From contig NZ_FQZB01000006.1 of the NCBI RefSeq assembly GCF_900141845.1, positions 186,001 through 250,000 on the forward strand: a stretch of DNA of 64,000 bases. The letters are read 5' to 3'. The notes under the pieces were generated by a model. The model was not told the DNA's origin, searched no databases, and saw only the letters and a program-made list of their open reading frames with translations. Origin of the DNA: Clostridium cavendishii DSM 21758. GTDB taxonomy: Bacteria > Bacillota > Clostridia > Clostridiales > Clostridiaceae. Shown one piece after another: positions 26,519-34,936 of this stretch. The translations under genes and the position numbers were made by a program. The first letter of the stretch is position 1. The number at the start of each line of letters is the position of its first letter.

Positions 26519-27817
26519 CTATGCTACTGGTGGAACAAATAACCCTACATAATATAATAAATTTAATAGTACCCCTGCACCAATTGCGGCTGTTGGTCCA
26601 ATTGCTAATTTCATAATTGGTCTTCCCATTGCCTCATTTGCAAAATATACTGCAGCTCCTATAAAGAATCCTGTTGTTCCTCCCATTTTCATAACTGCCA
26701 TTATTGATCCAATTAACAGTGCAAATTCCATAACTGTAGTCATTGATGACCTTATATTATCAGATGCATCTCTTATTGATGGGAATTTTTCTAGTTGCTT
26801 TCCTATGATACCTAATGCATATACTTCTACAAAAATTATCAATGCTCCAAGTATACCTGCTACAATCCAGTTTGGAGAAAGATATGCTACTGGATAAACA
26901 AATGTTAAACCAGCTACTCCATATACTCCTGTAGCTATTGCAGTTGTTGCTATAAGTGGAATAAAACTTAATCCTCTCATAAACTCTGCAAAAGATGCTT
27001 GCTTTATTAATGTATTTGCAACTGATGGGTCTGTCGCTTTTAATGCATCAGCCATTGTATATATCGATACCTCTGAACCTGCAAGAAAATGTAGGTTACA
27101 AGCTATAGAAATTACAGCACCACTAAGAGCTAACCATATAACATTCTTTTTAATCCTTAAAATTCTTTCAGAGAATATATTATCCATCATCTCTTCATCT
27201 GTTTTATTTTTTCTATCCTTTGCTATTGCAAAACCTAAAAGTAACACTATACCAACAAATAATTCAATTGATTCTGGAAATATTTTTGTATTAACTGCAA
27301 TTAATTGTCTTATAACTAAAGTAATAATTAAAGATATTATACCTTTTTTCTTCCCAAATTGAGTAAATATTGCTAGTACAGGAAATAAAGCAAAACCTGA
27401 AACAACTGGAGTAGACAATTCTCCCATTGCTCCTATAAAATCAACTGGTAATGATGTAAGTAATGTATTTACACCACCTAAACTAGTAACCACAAGAGCT
27501 CCCCAAGCAGCTCCAAATAATGGTGCAAGCCACTTTTTAGGTGCCATTATTCCTAAAATGTCAGTTGGTAAGAATAATAACCACGGATTTAAAATTCCAG
27601 TTGCTATAGTATGTGCAATACCTACAGAAGTTATAAATCCTACACTCAATCCAAAAGCTATTGATGATAATTCTGACCTTTTCATCCTCCCTTCTATATA
27701 TTCTGGAATAATAGGCCTAACTCCATCATGGAACACGGCCATCCCCATATGCGATACAAATGCTGTCACTCCACACAAAATTGAAATTACTAAAAGTTGT
27801 GTAAAATTAATACCCAT
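26519..27817 (-). CDS. yhfT: YhfT-family integral membrane carrier
   Basis: This 432-residue protein has about 11-12 transmembrane helices. Typical YhfT traits are the N-terminal SHMGMAVFHDGVRPIIPEYI, conserved glycine-rich helices (GGTTGFFIGAAVYF) and the ending AIGPTAAIGAGVLLNLLYY. The family is found with Php/YhfU proteins and is presumed to import the operon's substrate. No transport assay can be inferred. The start is behind ggggagg, and it lies 20 bases downstream of the small YhfU gene. Confidence 0.88.
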   Translation of the reverse strand: MGINFTQLLVISILCGVTAFVSHMGMAVFHDGVRPIIPEYIEGRMKRSELSSIAFGLSVGFITSVGIAHTIATGILNPWLLFLPTDILGIMAPKKWLAPLFGAAWGALVVTSLGGVNTLLTSLPVDFIGAMGELSTPVVSGFALFPVLAIFTQFGKKKGIISLIITLVIRQLIAVNTKIFPESIELFVGIVLLLGFAIAKDRKNKTDEEMMDNIFSERILRIKKNVIWLALSGAVISIACNLHFLAGSEVSIYTMADALKATDPSVANTLIKQASFAEFMRGLSFIPLIATTAIATGVYGVAGLTFVYPVAYLSPNWIVAGILGALIIFVEVYALGIIGKQLEKFPSIRDASDNIRSSMTTVMEFALLIGSIMAVMKMGGTTGFFIGAAVYFANEAMGRPIMKLAIGPTAAIGAGVLLNLLYYVGLFVPPVA

Positions 27818-27837
27818 TTAGAATTCCTCCCCTTTTT

Positions 27838-28200
27838 TTATTTATTATTTAATAATATATCTACTAACATAGGTGCTCCTATGTCTATAGCCTCAATTGC
27901 CATCCCAAATACAATTTTTCCTGCCTTAACATGCTTTTCTATCTCTTCTTTCTTTGGTTGCTGACCATTTTTTGCAATAGTTACACACTTTGAAAATCCT
28001 ATCATTCCAATTAAAATTGATATTGCAGCTCCTCCTCCACTATTGCATGCTCCAAAATAATAGTCTGCTTCCCCTGATTTTAGCATCTTAGCCCCAGCCA
28101 TATCATTTGTTACAATTACTTGTACCTTATCTCCCCCAGCAGCTTTTATAGCTCTTTCCATTTCATTTTTGTTTAATCCACCTACAGCAATTTTAATCAT
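27838..28200 (-). CDS. yhfU: YhfU-like DUF2620 small protein
   Basis: This 120-residue alpha/beta protein is glycine-rich (IAVGGLNKNEMERAIKAAGG, ADYYFGACNSGGGAAISILI). The family always travels with the YhfT membrane protein. The arrangement resembles a small EIIB-like or accessory subunit beside a carrier, but no phosphorylatable cysteine/histidine motif is certain (the Cys in FGACNSGGG is conserved-looking). It is encoded directly before the carrier, as expected for a transporter partner. Confidence 0.83.
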   Translation of the reverse strand: MIKIAVGGLNKNEMERAIKAAGGDKVQVIVTNDMAGAKMLKSGEADYYFGACNSGGGAAISILIGMIGFSKCVTIAKNGQQPKKEEIEKHVKAGKIVFGMAIEAIDIGAPMLVDILLNNK

Positions 28201-28218
28201 TTTTTTAACCCTCCATTA

Positions 28219-28569
28219 TTAATTTAGTATTGAACATAAATGTGTTACTATAAATGTCTCCTCCTCTAAAGGAAATTCTATATCTATAACACTGTTTAAC
28301 GTTTTCATTATTTTCATAGCTTCACCATAATTTTTATCTTGTTTAACTTGTTCTATTATAATTTCGTCTAAAGATTCAATTGGTTCACCTTTATCCATTC
28401 TTGTAATAGCTGCTGATAAATGTGTAATAAACATCCCCCCATTTTCTTCATTAATCTCTATTCCATGCTTAGCTTTTAGTTCATCCACTGTCCTTATTAA
28501 CTTATAATACACCTCCTTTGTTATTACTCCACTTTCTAAAAGAATATCTAGTCTTTGACTAATTTCCAT
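28219..28569 (-). CDS. yhfY: PRD-domain protein (YhfY)
   Basis: This 116-residue protein consists of one PTS-regulation-domain-like helical bundle. The two conserved histidines occur in GGMFITHLSAAITRM and in EETFIVTHLCSIL, the positions phosphorylated by HPr or EIIB in antiterminators. There is no RNA- or DNA-binding part. It probably modulates the adjacent YhfZ regulator or the carrier in response to PTS state, which is inference. It starts behind gggagga and is 51 bases from yhfZ, with an operator-like dyad in that gap. Confidence 0.83.
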   Translation of the reverse strand: MEISQRLDILLESGVITKEVYYKLIRTVDELKAKHGIEINEENGGMFITHLSAAITRMDKGEPIESLDEIIIEQVKQDKNYGEAMKIMKTLNSVIDIEFPLEEETFIVTHLCSILN

Positions 28570-28583
28570 ATCTTCCTCCCATT

Positions 28584-28599
28584 GTACATTATTTTGTAT
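28584..28599. promoter_or_regulatory. Putative YhfZ operator, internal copy 1
   Basis: GTACA-TTATTT-TGTAT, one mismatch from the perfect dyad, lies between yhfZ and yhfY. It sits just before the yhfY ribosome site, where bound protein could uncouple yhfZ from the rest of the operon. Confidence 0.55.
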
Positions 28600-28620
28600 A
28601 TTGATTTTAAAAAATTAACC

Positions 28621-29541
28621 CTAATAGCTAGGGACAATTTTCTTATTAATAACTTTACTTTGTATACTTAATACTTCCTCAACATCTAAAAACTTAGATA
28701 TAAATTTAATCATAGCCTTATTTTCTTTCCTCGAAATTATTACTGCTTCTCTATCTAAAAGGTTTCTCTCATGTAAATCTAATTCTACAGTCTTTAAGTC
28801 ATCTTCTTTATTTATAACTTCATCAACACTCCAAATAGCTGCATCTATATAATTATTTTTTATATGTTCAACTATATGACTATACTTTACTTCTACAAAC
28901 TCTACATCTTTATCCTTAAAGAACTCTTTAGTTAAATATTTCTGGTCATATGAGGTACTATCTAAACCAACCCTCATTCCCTTAGTGAATCCCTGAAAAT
29001 CGTTTTTCACAATTAACGCATGACTATCAACATAGGATTCTTTTCCTAAACAAGCTACGATTTCAATTTCTTCGCCTTGATTTATATAATGATTTGCAGT
29101 AAGTTTTGATGTTATAGATAAATCATACCTACCTTCTTTAAGGAACTTTAATCTATTATCTGAGCCCCTCATAAAAGCTAAACTAAATGATACATGCTTA
29201 TTTATAACATTATAAAGTCCAGTTGCCATACCTTCATACTTCTTTGTATATGGAAGTGGCATTACACAAACAATATTTTCTATTCCTGAAATCTTTAAAA
29301 GCTTTTTATGATCTATGAATCTAATAAATGTACCTAAATGTCCCCTAGGTTCTAATGTAATAGCTCCATTTTCTTGCAATGTCTTTAAAGCTGTTTGCAC
29401 TGTCCCTCTAGCCATATTATACTTTTCAGACATATTCTTTACAGTCTCTATTCTGTCGCCAACATCTTTCTCCAAAAAATCTTTTGAAATTAGCATAAGC
29501 ATAATACCCTGTTTTTGCATCAAATCTTCTTTATTTATCAT
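28621..29541 (-). CDS. yhfZ: GntR-like transcriptional regulator (YhfZ)
   Basis: The product is a 306-residue regulator. Residues 15-75 form a GntR-type winged helix (RIETVKNMSEKYNMARGTVQ, TALKTLQENGAITLEPRG). Residues 85-305 form a periplasmic-binding-protein-like effector domain typical of YhfZ (GLYNVINKHVSFSLAFMRGS, AAIWSVDEVI). It is the first gene of the operon, and its own promoter carries a perfect dyad at the start point. It is therefore most likely an autoregulated repressor of the whole cluster. The effector is presumably the imported substrate. Confidence 0.87.
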   Translation of the reverse strand: MINKEDLMQKQGIMLMLISKDFLEKDVGDRIETVKNMSEKYNMARGTVQTALKTLQENGAITLEPRGHLGTFIRFIDHKKLLKISGIENIVCVMPLPYTKKYEGMATGLYNVINKHVSFSLAFMRGSDNRLKFLKEGRYDLSITSKLTANHYINQGEEIEIVACLGKESYVDSHALIVKNDFQGFTKGMRVGLDSTSYDQKYLTKEFFKDKDVEFVEVKYSHIVEHIKNNYIDAAIWSVDEVINKEDDLKTVELDLHERNLLDREAVIISRKENKAMIKFISKFLDVEEVLSIQSKVINKKIVPSY

Positions 29542-29555
29542 CTTACCACCTTAAT

Positions 29556-29571
29556 GTACATTTATTTGTAC
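29556..29571. promoter_or_regulatory. Putative YhfZ operator at the operon promoter
   Basis: GTACA-TTTATT-TGTAC is a perfect 5-6-5 dyad lying right at and after the expected transcription start of the yhf operon. The same arms recur at 28584 and 25574. Confidence 0.65.
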
Positions 29572-29575
29572 TTTC

Positions 29576-29604
29576 ATATTATCATATCATTCTTACTAAT
29601 ACAA
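29576..29604 (-). promoter_or_regulatory. Promoter of the yhf operon
   Basis: The minus strand has TTGTAT (-35, 29599-29604), a 17-base spacer and TAATAT (-10, 29576-29581). The operator dyad begins about 5 bases downstream. The rest of the 29605-29796 stretch shows no feature. Confidence 0.65.
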
Positions 29605-29796
29605 TATCTTTTTAGAAAAATTTAATTATTATTTTTATATTTTATCTCTACATTTCTAATACCTGTTCTTTAATATATTAGATAACCTAAATGTTTTATT
29701 TACTATAGAGATATTCTTATATATTCTATATGTACACTAATTTAAATGTATAACTTCATTAATTATAATATAAGAACTAACTTCTTATATTATTTA

Positions 29797-29847
29797 AGGT
29801 TCCCTCTTATAAAATTGAGTATTTACAATTTTACTAAAAGAGAACCT
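29797..29847 (-). terminator. Long hairpin after the SleC-like gene
   Basis: AGGTT-CTCTTATAAAATTG pairs, with small bulges, to CAATTTTACTAAAAGAG-AACCT. It lies about 70 bases downstream of the SleC-like stop. The tail is only moderately T-rich. Confidence 0.55.
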
Positions 29848-29914
29848 ATAATATCTAAACATCAATTAATTTGAGTTTACAATAATTTATGACCTTAACT
29901 ATAGTTATAAAATT

Positions 29915-32044
29915 TTATCTAACCCATCTTCCTGTAAACAAGTCATTATAAGTTGACGCTATTTTTTCCCAAGTTTCTCTATTTACTATACCTGTCTTTC
30001 TTAAAGCAAAAATCTTTTGAAGTCTTCTAACATTTATTTCTGTTGCTTTATCAAAAATATTATCTATAGGAAGTATATTTATATTATAATTATTTTTAGC
30101 TAATACATTCATATATTCTTTTAATACACCTACATAACCGTTATTATCCCCAAGCCTTAATTCAAATGGGAATGGTAATAATATATCTGATGTGTTTATA
30201 TCTCTTCCTGAATTTAAATTTAGATATACAAATACAATATTTCTCCATGTATTTATATCTACTCTCCCGGTTTGAGCTAATCTAAAGTTCTTTTGAAATA
30301 TCAAAACTACATTTTGAGTTCTTCCATCATAGTTGCCATCAACATTTATTTCTGGTATCTGCTTATATGCTTGTGCTATTTTCATTATCATACTTTGCAG
30401 CCTTTTAACATCCTTATTAGACATTCCTTTTCTTAAAACATAGCCTGGATATTTAGTTAAATCCTCTACTGTATAGAGCTTAGTCAAATCCTGATAAGCC
30501 TCATATAAAGCATTCCAAACTTTTTCGTCTACTATTTCTTTAGGTTCTAAATTAAATTCTTTTTCAAACTCTAATAAAGCATCTATTGTTTTTTCATCGA
30601 ATACACCATTGGTAGGATTATATTTTAATCCATATGCATTTCCTACTTCCCTTAAATACACTTGGAATTCCTTTACCTTGCTACCTTTAGATCCATACAT
30701 TAATACTTCTGAAGGATATCTTCCATCATATAAGGTTTCTAATACATCACCTATAAATGCCTTTTCTTCTACTTCTTGATCTAATTCTGCCAGATTTTTC
30801 ACTGCTGTATATATTGCTGATAATTTGTACCAAGTTGCTCTACCAACTATTCCATCTTGAACTAAATTAAATACCCTTTGAAATGTTTTGACTGAAGCTT
30901 CAGTTTGCCTTCCAAAGATTCCATCAACAGGATTAACTTTAGGTATTGCTGGATAATTTCTAGATATTCTATTTAATTGCTGCTGAACAATTGTTACATT
31001 TGAATTTATATCATATAGCCTTACTGCTGTTCCTGGATAAGATTCTACCATACCTGCAACAATTGTAGCTGTCTTCAGTATCTTATCATTTCCATAATAA
31101 TATTGTAATATTTCAAATGCTGATTTACCTGCATTTGCTAAATCTACGGTACCCCATTGAGATAATCCAGGACATTTTACTGTTGTTCCATTACAATATT
31201 GAGTAAAATAAGGAGCTGTACTATTTACTATAGAAAAATACTCTGTGAACATAGTATCCACAATTTTACTTATGTTTTCAAATATATTTCTTCCATTAAC
31301 AAAATATTGATCATAAGCTGTTGAATTTGTTATTTGGAAGGAGTACCCCTTACTTCTATACCATTCGGTATATACTCTATTCAATGCAAAAGTTATTTGA
31401 GCGTAGATATTTGCTCTTAAAGATTGCTCTGGCCATGTTGGATAAATCTCACTAGATGCAACATTTTTAATATAATCCACAAATCTAACAGTAACATTTT
31501 GTGCTGATGAAGTTGGTGGTCCTAAATGAACTGTAATATACTCTGGTATATAAACCTCTCTTAACACAAAAGGTTGAACTATAACACCAGTTTTTTGATC
31601 CCTATTTACATCTAATAATAATTGATGTGGTGGTATTACTATTTTTTCTTCTGAGGGATTAAAAAATGCCTGCACCTCATCTGGAGTCCTTTCATTTAAA
31701 GAAATATTTTGAATAGAAGTAGTTTCATCAAATATATTTACGCCAACTATTTGAACATCATTAAACCCATCTGCCTGTACTGATACATTATATCTTGCAT
31801 AAGGTATTTTATCTTTAGGCATGGGTTCTAATGATAACTCTATATCTGGCGCCCATAATTTAACAATTGGACTTCTTCCACTTTGATCTACACCACTCTT
31901 GCTTTCAAATACAATTTCATCTGTACTAGTATCAGTAACAACTAATCTTGCATTTGTTACAGGTAATGCTTGCTGAGCAGTTGAAAGTTGAATTAATAAA
32001 TATCCTGTTCCCATTTTTTTCTCACATTTTATTACTCTAATCAT
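29915..32044 (-). CDS. SleC-type spore cortex-lytic enzyme with four peptidoglycan-binding domains
   Basis: The product is 709 residues long. The N-terminal part (about 1-150) resembles the SleC pro-region. The core matches SleC almost motif for motif: VASSEIYPTWPEQSLRANIY, then AQITFALNRVYTEWYRSKGY, TNSTAYDQYFVNGRNIFENI, and the SpoIID-like CPGLSQWGTVDLANAG. SleC is the cortex-lytic transglycosylase activated by Csp proteases during germination. Clostridial SleC is about 430 residues with one C-terminal peptidoglycan-binding domain. Here four appear (about 350-410, 440-515, 540-605, 630-700; markers NPVDGIFGRQTEASVKTFQ and NVDGNYDGRTQNVVLIFQ). The ribosome site is weak. A Csp-like gene lies 7 kb away. 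Confidence 0.85.
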   Translation of the reverse strand: MIRVIKCEKKMGTGYLLIQLSTAQQALPVTNARLVVTDTSTDEIVFESKSGVDQSGRSPIVKLWAPDIELSLEPMPKDKIPYARYNVSVQADGFNDVQIVGVNIFDETTSIQNISLNERTPDEVQAFFNPSEEKIVIPPHQLLLDVNRDQKTGVIVQPFVLREVYIPEYITVHLGPPTSSAQNVTVRFVDYIKNVASSEIYPTWPEQSLRANIYAQITFALNRVYTEWYRSKGYSFQITNSTAYDQYFVNGRNIFENISKIVDTMFTEYFSIVNSTAPYFTQYCNGTTVKCPGLSQWGTVDLANAGKSAFEILQYYYGNDKILKTATIVAGMVESYPGTAVRLYDINSNVTIVQQQLNRISRNYPAIPKVNPVDGIFGRQTEASVKTFQRVFNLVQDGIVGRATWYKLSAIYTAVKNLAELDQEVEEKAFIGDVLETLYDGRYPSEVLMYGSKGSKVKEFQVYLREVGNAYGLKYNPTNGVFDEKTIDALLEFEKEFNLEPKEIVDEKVWNALYEAYQDLTKLYTVEDLTKYPGYVLRKGMSNKDVKRLQSMIMKIAQAYKQIPEINVDGNYDGRTQNVVLIFQKNFRLAQTGRVDINTWRNIVFVYLNLNSGRDINTSDILLPFPFELRLGDNNGYVGVLKEYMNVLAKNNYNINILPIDNIFDKATEINVRRLQKIFALRKTGIVNRETWEKIASTYNDLFTGRWVR

Positions 32045-32085
32045 ATTATATTCTTTTATGATTAGCCTGTTACTCTAAAAACATA

Positions 32086-32290
32086 TCACTCCCTAAGGCT
32101 ATATAATATGGCCATCTGACTACAACCTGGTTTAAGATATGACATTACATAATATATTGCCTGAAATTTATCTAATCCTAATACATCTGTAAAACCTTCA
32201 ATTTCTTCATTAATTCCTGGACAATATTCATCAAACATCTTTACAATTTGTACCTTCTAATTCATAATAACAAGCTTTTAAGTTTTTCAT
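32086..32290 (-). pseudogene. Truncated, frameshifted C45 linear-amide hydrolase
   Basis: An ATG behind aaggagaaatgtag opens MKNLKACYYELEGTN and stops quickly. The next frame continues MFDEYCPGINEEIEGF and GLDKFQAIYYVMSYLKPGCS before a stop at 32086. Together these are the first third of a C45-type autoproteolytic hydrolase (N-terminal strand, then the CPG-E-EGF and MSYLxPxCSQMA segments), with an internal deletion, a frameshift and loss of everything downstream. It is unrelated in detail to the intact C45 gene at 4524. Confidence 0.6.
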
Positions 32291-32572
32291 AACTACATTT
32301 CTCCTTAACCTTATTTTGTAATATAAAGTTATCATTTTTGGAAAATGTATTCTTGATATTTTCTGCTATTAGTAATTTATATGTATAAATAATCTCTCTA
32401 TAAATATATAAAAATTAACCATTAGTTAATTTAATCAACCTTAAAGAATATAAATCAATTATTATATGTAATTATGTACATATTATTAAAATAAATGTTA
32501 TAATAGCATATATCTACATTGTAATCAATTACAATGTACTGATAATTTATACAATATAGGGAGGACTCTTAT

Positions 32573-32623
32573 ATGAACGAAAGGATTAATTCTCTTGTTG
32601 TAAAGAACTGTTTTGAAAAATAA
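32573..32623 (+). other. 16-codon frame with a strong ribosome site, probable gene-start remnant
   Basis: ATAGGGAGGACTCTTAT precedes an ATG opening MNERINSLVVKNCFEK and a stop. The ribosome site is very good but the frame is too short to identify. It looks like the 5' end of a plus-strand gene whose body was lost. The rest of 32291-32572 holds only AT-rich DNA. Confidence 0.35.
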
Positions 32624-32656
32624 GTGGAAAATTTTTGCGACACTCCCTAATAACTA

Positions 32657-32791
32657 TTATCTAAAATTATTAAAAATTAACTTCATTCTCAAACTTCCAT
32701 ATTCTTCTCCATACCCCATTCTCCAACCAATACTTCCCTGTGGTATATTGGGATATTTTAACCACAAAGGTGCCCTTACTTTAAACTCCAT
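32657..32791 (-). pseudogene. 44-codon truncated protein with the motif YPNIPQGSIGWRMGYGEEY
   Basis: An ATG behind ggagaaag opens MEFKVRAPLW and continues through YPNIPQGSIGWRMGYGEEY to a stop 16 codons later. The proline/glycine/tryptophan pattern looks like a conserved N-terminal motif of a longer protein, but I cannot name the family. It is probably the intact start of a gene whose 3' part was deleted. Confidence 0.5.
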
Positions 32792-32885
32792 ACTACTTTC
32801 TCCTCAAAATAATTTATATATAAATTTTATCTATAATTTCGTATATCTTTGTTTTTATTACAACTTGCTTTCCAATTTAATGTCT

Positions 32886-33797
32886 TTAATAATTTAATGA
32901 TAATTCAGTTTTAAATACTATCATAGCATTTCCAGAGATCTTAATTTCTACAGGTTCTTTATCCTCTATCTTTACTTCAACTTCAATAATACCTGATCGT
33001 TCTATAGCTTCACCTTGTTTTGCCTTAAATTTAAATAAAGAATTATTATGCTTAACATAATTATGATGAACAAGATATGCCCCTAAAGGACCATTAGCAT
33101 TACCAGTTACAGGATCTTCATTAATACCTATTGCAGGTGCAAACATTCTGCCATCTATTAAAATATCACTATCCTGTGAGTTAACAGTAAAAATATAATA
33201 TCCATTACATTTAATAATTTTGCTCAAATTAGAAAGTGCATCATAATTTGGTTGTAACTCATTTAAAGTTTTAATGCTTCTTATACCAACCATAACCTTA
33301 GAATGACCTGTTGAAACAATTTGTATTTTATAATTTTCAAGCAAATCATCATCTTTTATATTAAGTGCTGCTAGAAGTTCTGTTTTATTTTCACCCTCAA
33401 TAATAGTTCCAAACTCAATTTTGCCCTGTGTCATAATAATTTTATAATCATTATTCTCTTTTACTATATCAACAGGCAAAATTCCGGCACCTGTCTTATG
33501 GTAAACCCTTGAAGAATCCAAATTATTTTCAATAGCACGTGCATAATGTGCGGCAACAGTAGCATGTCCACAGATTGGTACTTCAGTTGTTGGAGTAAAA
33601 AAACGTGTTTGAATCTCATACTCATTATTATCTGAAGAAAAAATAAAAGCTGTCTCAGAATTATTGAGTTCTCTAGCTATTTTCTGCATTTCATAATCTG
33701 TTAACCCATCAGCATTTGTTATAACCCCTGCTGGATTTCCTTCGAATTTTTCTTTTGTAAATGAATCAACTTGATATAACATATATTTTCTTGTCAT
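32886..33797 (-). CDS. PhzF-family isomerase/epimerase-like protein
   Basis: This 303-residue protein has the diaminopimelate-epimerase-like PhzF fold. Markers are YQVDSFTKEKFEGNPAGVI at the N-terminus, ARELNNSETAF with the catalytic glutamate (Glu48), TEVPICGHATVAAHY, and the second-half FAPAIGINEDPVTGNANGPL. Outside phenazine clusters these proteins are stand-alone enzymes of unknown substrate. No phenazine genes are nearby. It starts behind aggggg and has its own promoter. Confidence 0.92.
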   Translation of the reverse strand: MTRKYMLYQVDSFTKEKFEGNPAGVITNADGLTDYEMQKIARELNNSETAFIFSSDNNEYEIQTRFFTPTTEVPICGHATVAAHYARAIENNLDSSRVYHKTGAGILPVDIVKENNDYKIIMTQGKIEFGTIIEGENKTELLAALNIKDDDLLENYKIQIVSTGHSKVMVGIRSIKTLNELQPNYDALSNLSKIIKCNGYYIFTVNSQDSDILIDGRMFAPAIGINEDPVTGNANGPLGAYLVHHNYVKHNNSLFKFKAKQGEAIERSGIIEVEVKIEDKEPVEIKISGNAMIVFKTELSLNY

Positions 33798-33973
33798 AAT
33801 CTGCCCCCTAGATATATTGTAAATTTATAGATTACCATTCATTTCATTAGTTTTTATTGATTGGCATCCAGCTATTGTATAATTAATTATAGTTTTGTTT
33901 GCTTCCATATACAAGTACACACTTTTTCAATAAGTTAGTCTTATATAATGCTCATATAATCTATTACAAATTC

Positions 33974-34759
33974 TTATTTAATTCTGTTACTTTCTTCTTC
34001 ATATAGATTTTCTAAATAATAATGATCCTGTAACTTTCTTGTTAAACTATCCCATAAGTATATCCTTCTCTGAAGTTCTTTTCCAAACTCTACTGTCATT
34101 TTAGTTTTTAATTCACCTAGATGGTTTTCTCTTTCAAATTCTTCAAGACTTTTCATCTTTTTCGTTCTATAATCTGTCAACATAGAAATAACGTGCCTTC
34201 CATGTTCTTGCGACTTTTCTTCTAATTCAAATCTTATAACATTAATGAGCCCACATATTACAAAATGCTCTTCATAAATTCCTTTGCTACTATATGCCCT
34301 TAACTGTTTATAAAATTCACTTTTTAATTCCATCAGATACTGAACCCTATCTATGTCTTCAGATGGCGCATATTTTTTCACTAACCTATAGCCCCTCGCA
34401 ATCCCTCCAATGCTTCTTATAGAAGTATTGATTAATTCAATAGCATCTGAAATATAATCTTTATTCTCAAATTCACTTATAAATTCCTCAAATTCTTTGA
34501 TAAAATTTTCTATAAGTAAACCTTCCATTAATGAATCCTCTTCACTTATATTTTCACTTACCTCTCTTCTTAACTCCTCTCTCATTATAAAAAAATTGTA
34601 TAACATATCTAATTCATCATCAGATATATTATCATCATTTATATTTAACACAAGTTCATTAACTTTTCTTATTAAATTTGGTTTTAGCTCTTCAATATTT
34701 TCACTATTTAGTTTATTTAATAAATCTTTTATTTCTCTATAGAACATAATCTCCTCCAT
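33974..34759 (-). CDS. Hypothetical acidic helical protein
   Basis: This 261-residue cytoplasmic protein is very rich in glutamate and aspartate, predominantly helical, and has no signal peptide. The segment YISDAIELINTSIRSIGGIA is the only hydrophobic stretch. Two starts are possible: ATG at 34759 (aaagga at short spacing) or ATG at 34747, which follows GGAGGAG by 3-5 bases. I do not recognise the family, and neighbours give no clue. Confidence 0.65.
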   Translation of the reverse strand: MEEIMFYREIKDLLNKLNSENIEELKPNLIRKVNELVLNINDDNISDDELDMLYNFFIMREELRREVSENISEEDSLMEGLLIENFIKEFEEFISEFENKDYISDAIELINTSIRSIGGIARGYRLVKKYAPSEDIDRVQYLMELKSEFYKQLRAYSSKGIYEEHFVICGLINVIRFELEEKSQEHGRHVISMLTDYRTKKMKSLEEFERENHLGELKTKMTVEFGKELQRRIYLWDSLTRKLQDHYYLENLYEEESNRIK

Positions 34760-34856
34760 GAAATTCCTTTATTTTGAGTTTTATTTTAATAAAAAGCTAC
34801 TTTTTTCAAAATGTTTTTTTAATATTATATATTTCACAACATTTTAAAAGTGAAAA

Positions 34857-34887
34857 TTAAGGGCACTTCATAATGAAGTCCCCTTAA
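34857..34887 (-). terminator. Terminator after the CPBP protease gene
   Basis: TTAAGGG-ACTTCA and TGAAGT-CCCTTAA form a stem around a short loop with a T-rich tail on the minus strand, about 50 bases after the CPBP stop. Confidence 0.75.
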
Positions 34888-34936
34888 AATATATCAAATT
34901 ATCAATGCTGTTCTTTAGCATAGCCTATATTATTAA

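Noticed and set aside
32613..32897. 94-residue plus-strand frame
   Set aside because: It lies in decayed DNA, has no ribosome site, overlaps the end of the phzF gene and has an AT-driven composition. The minus strand offers a better-initiated fragment.
32886..33797. Phenazine biosynthesis
   Set aside because: Only a PhzF-fold protein is present, and no other phenazine gene is nearby.
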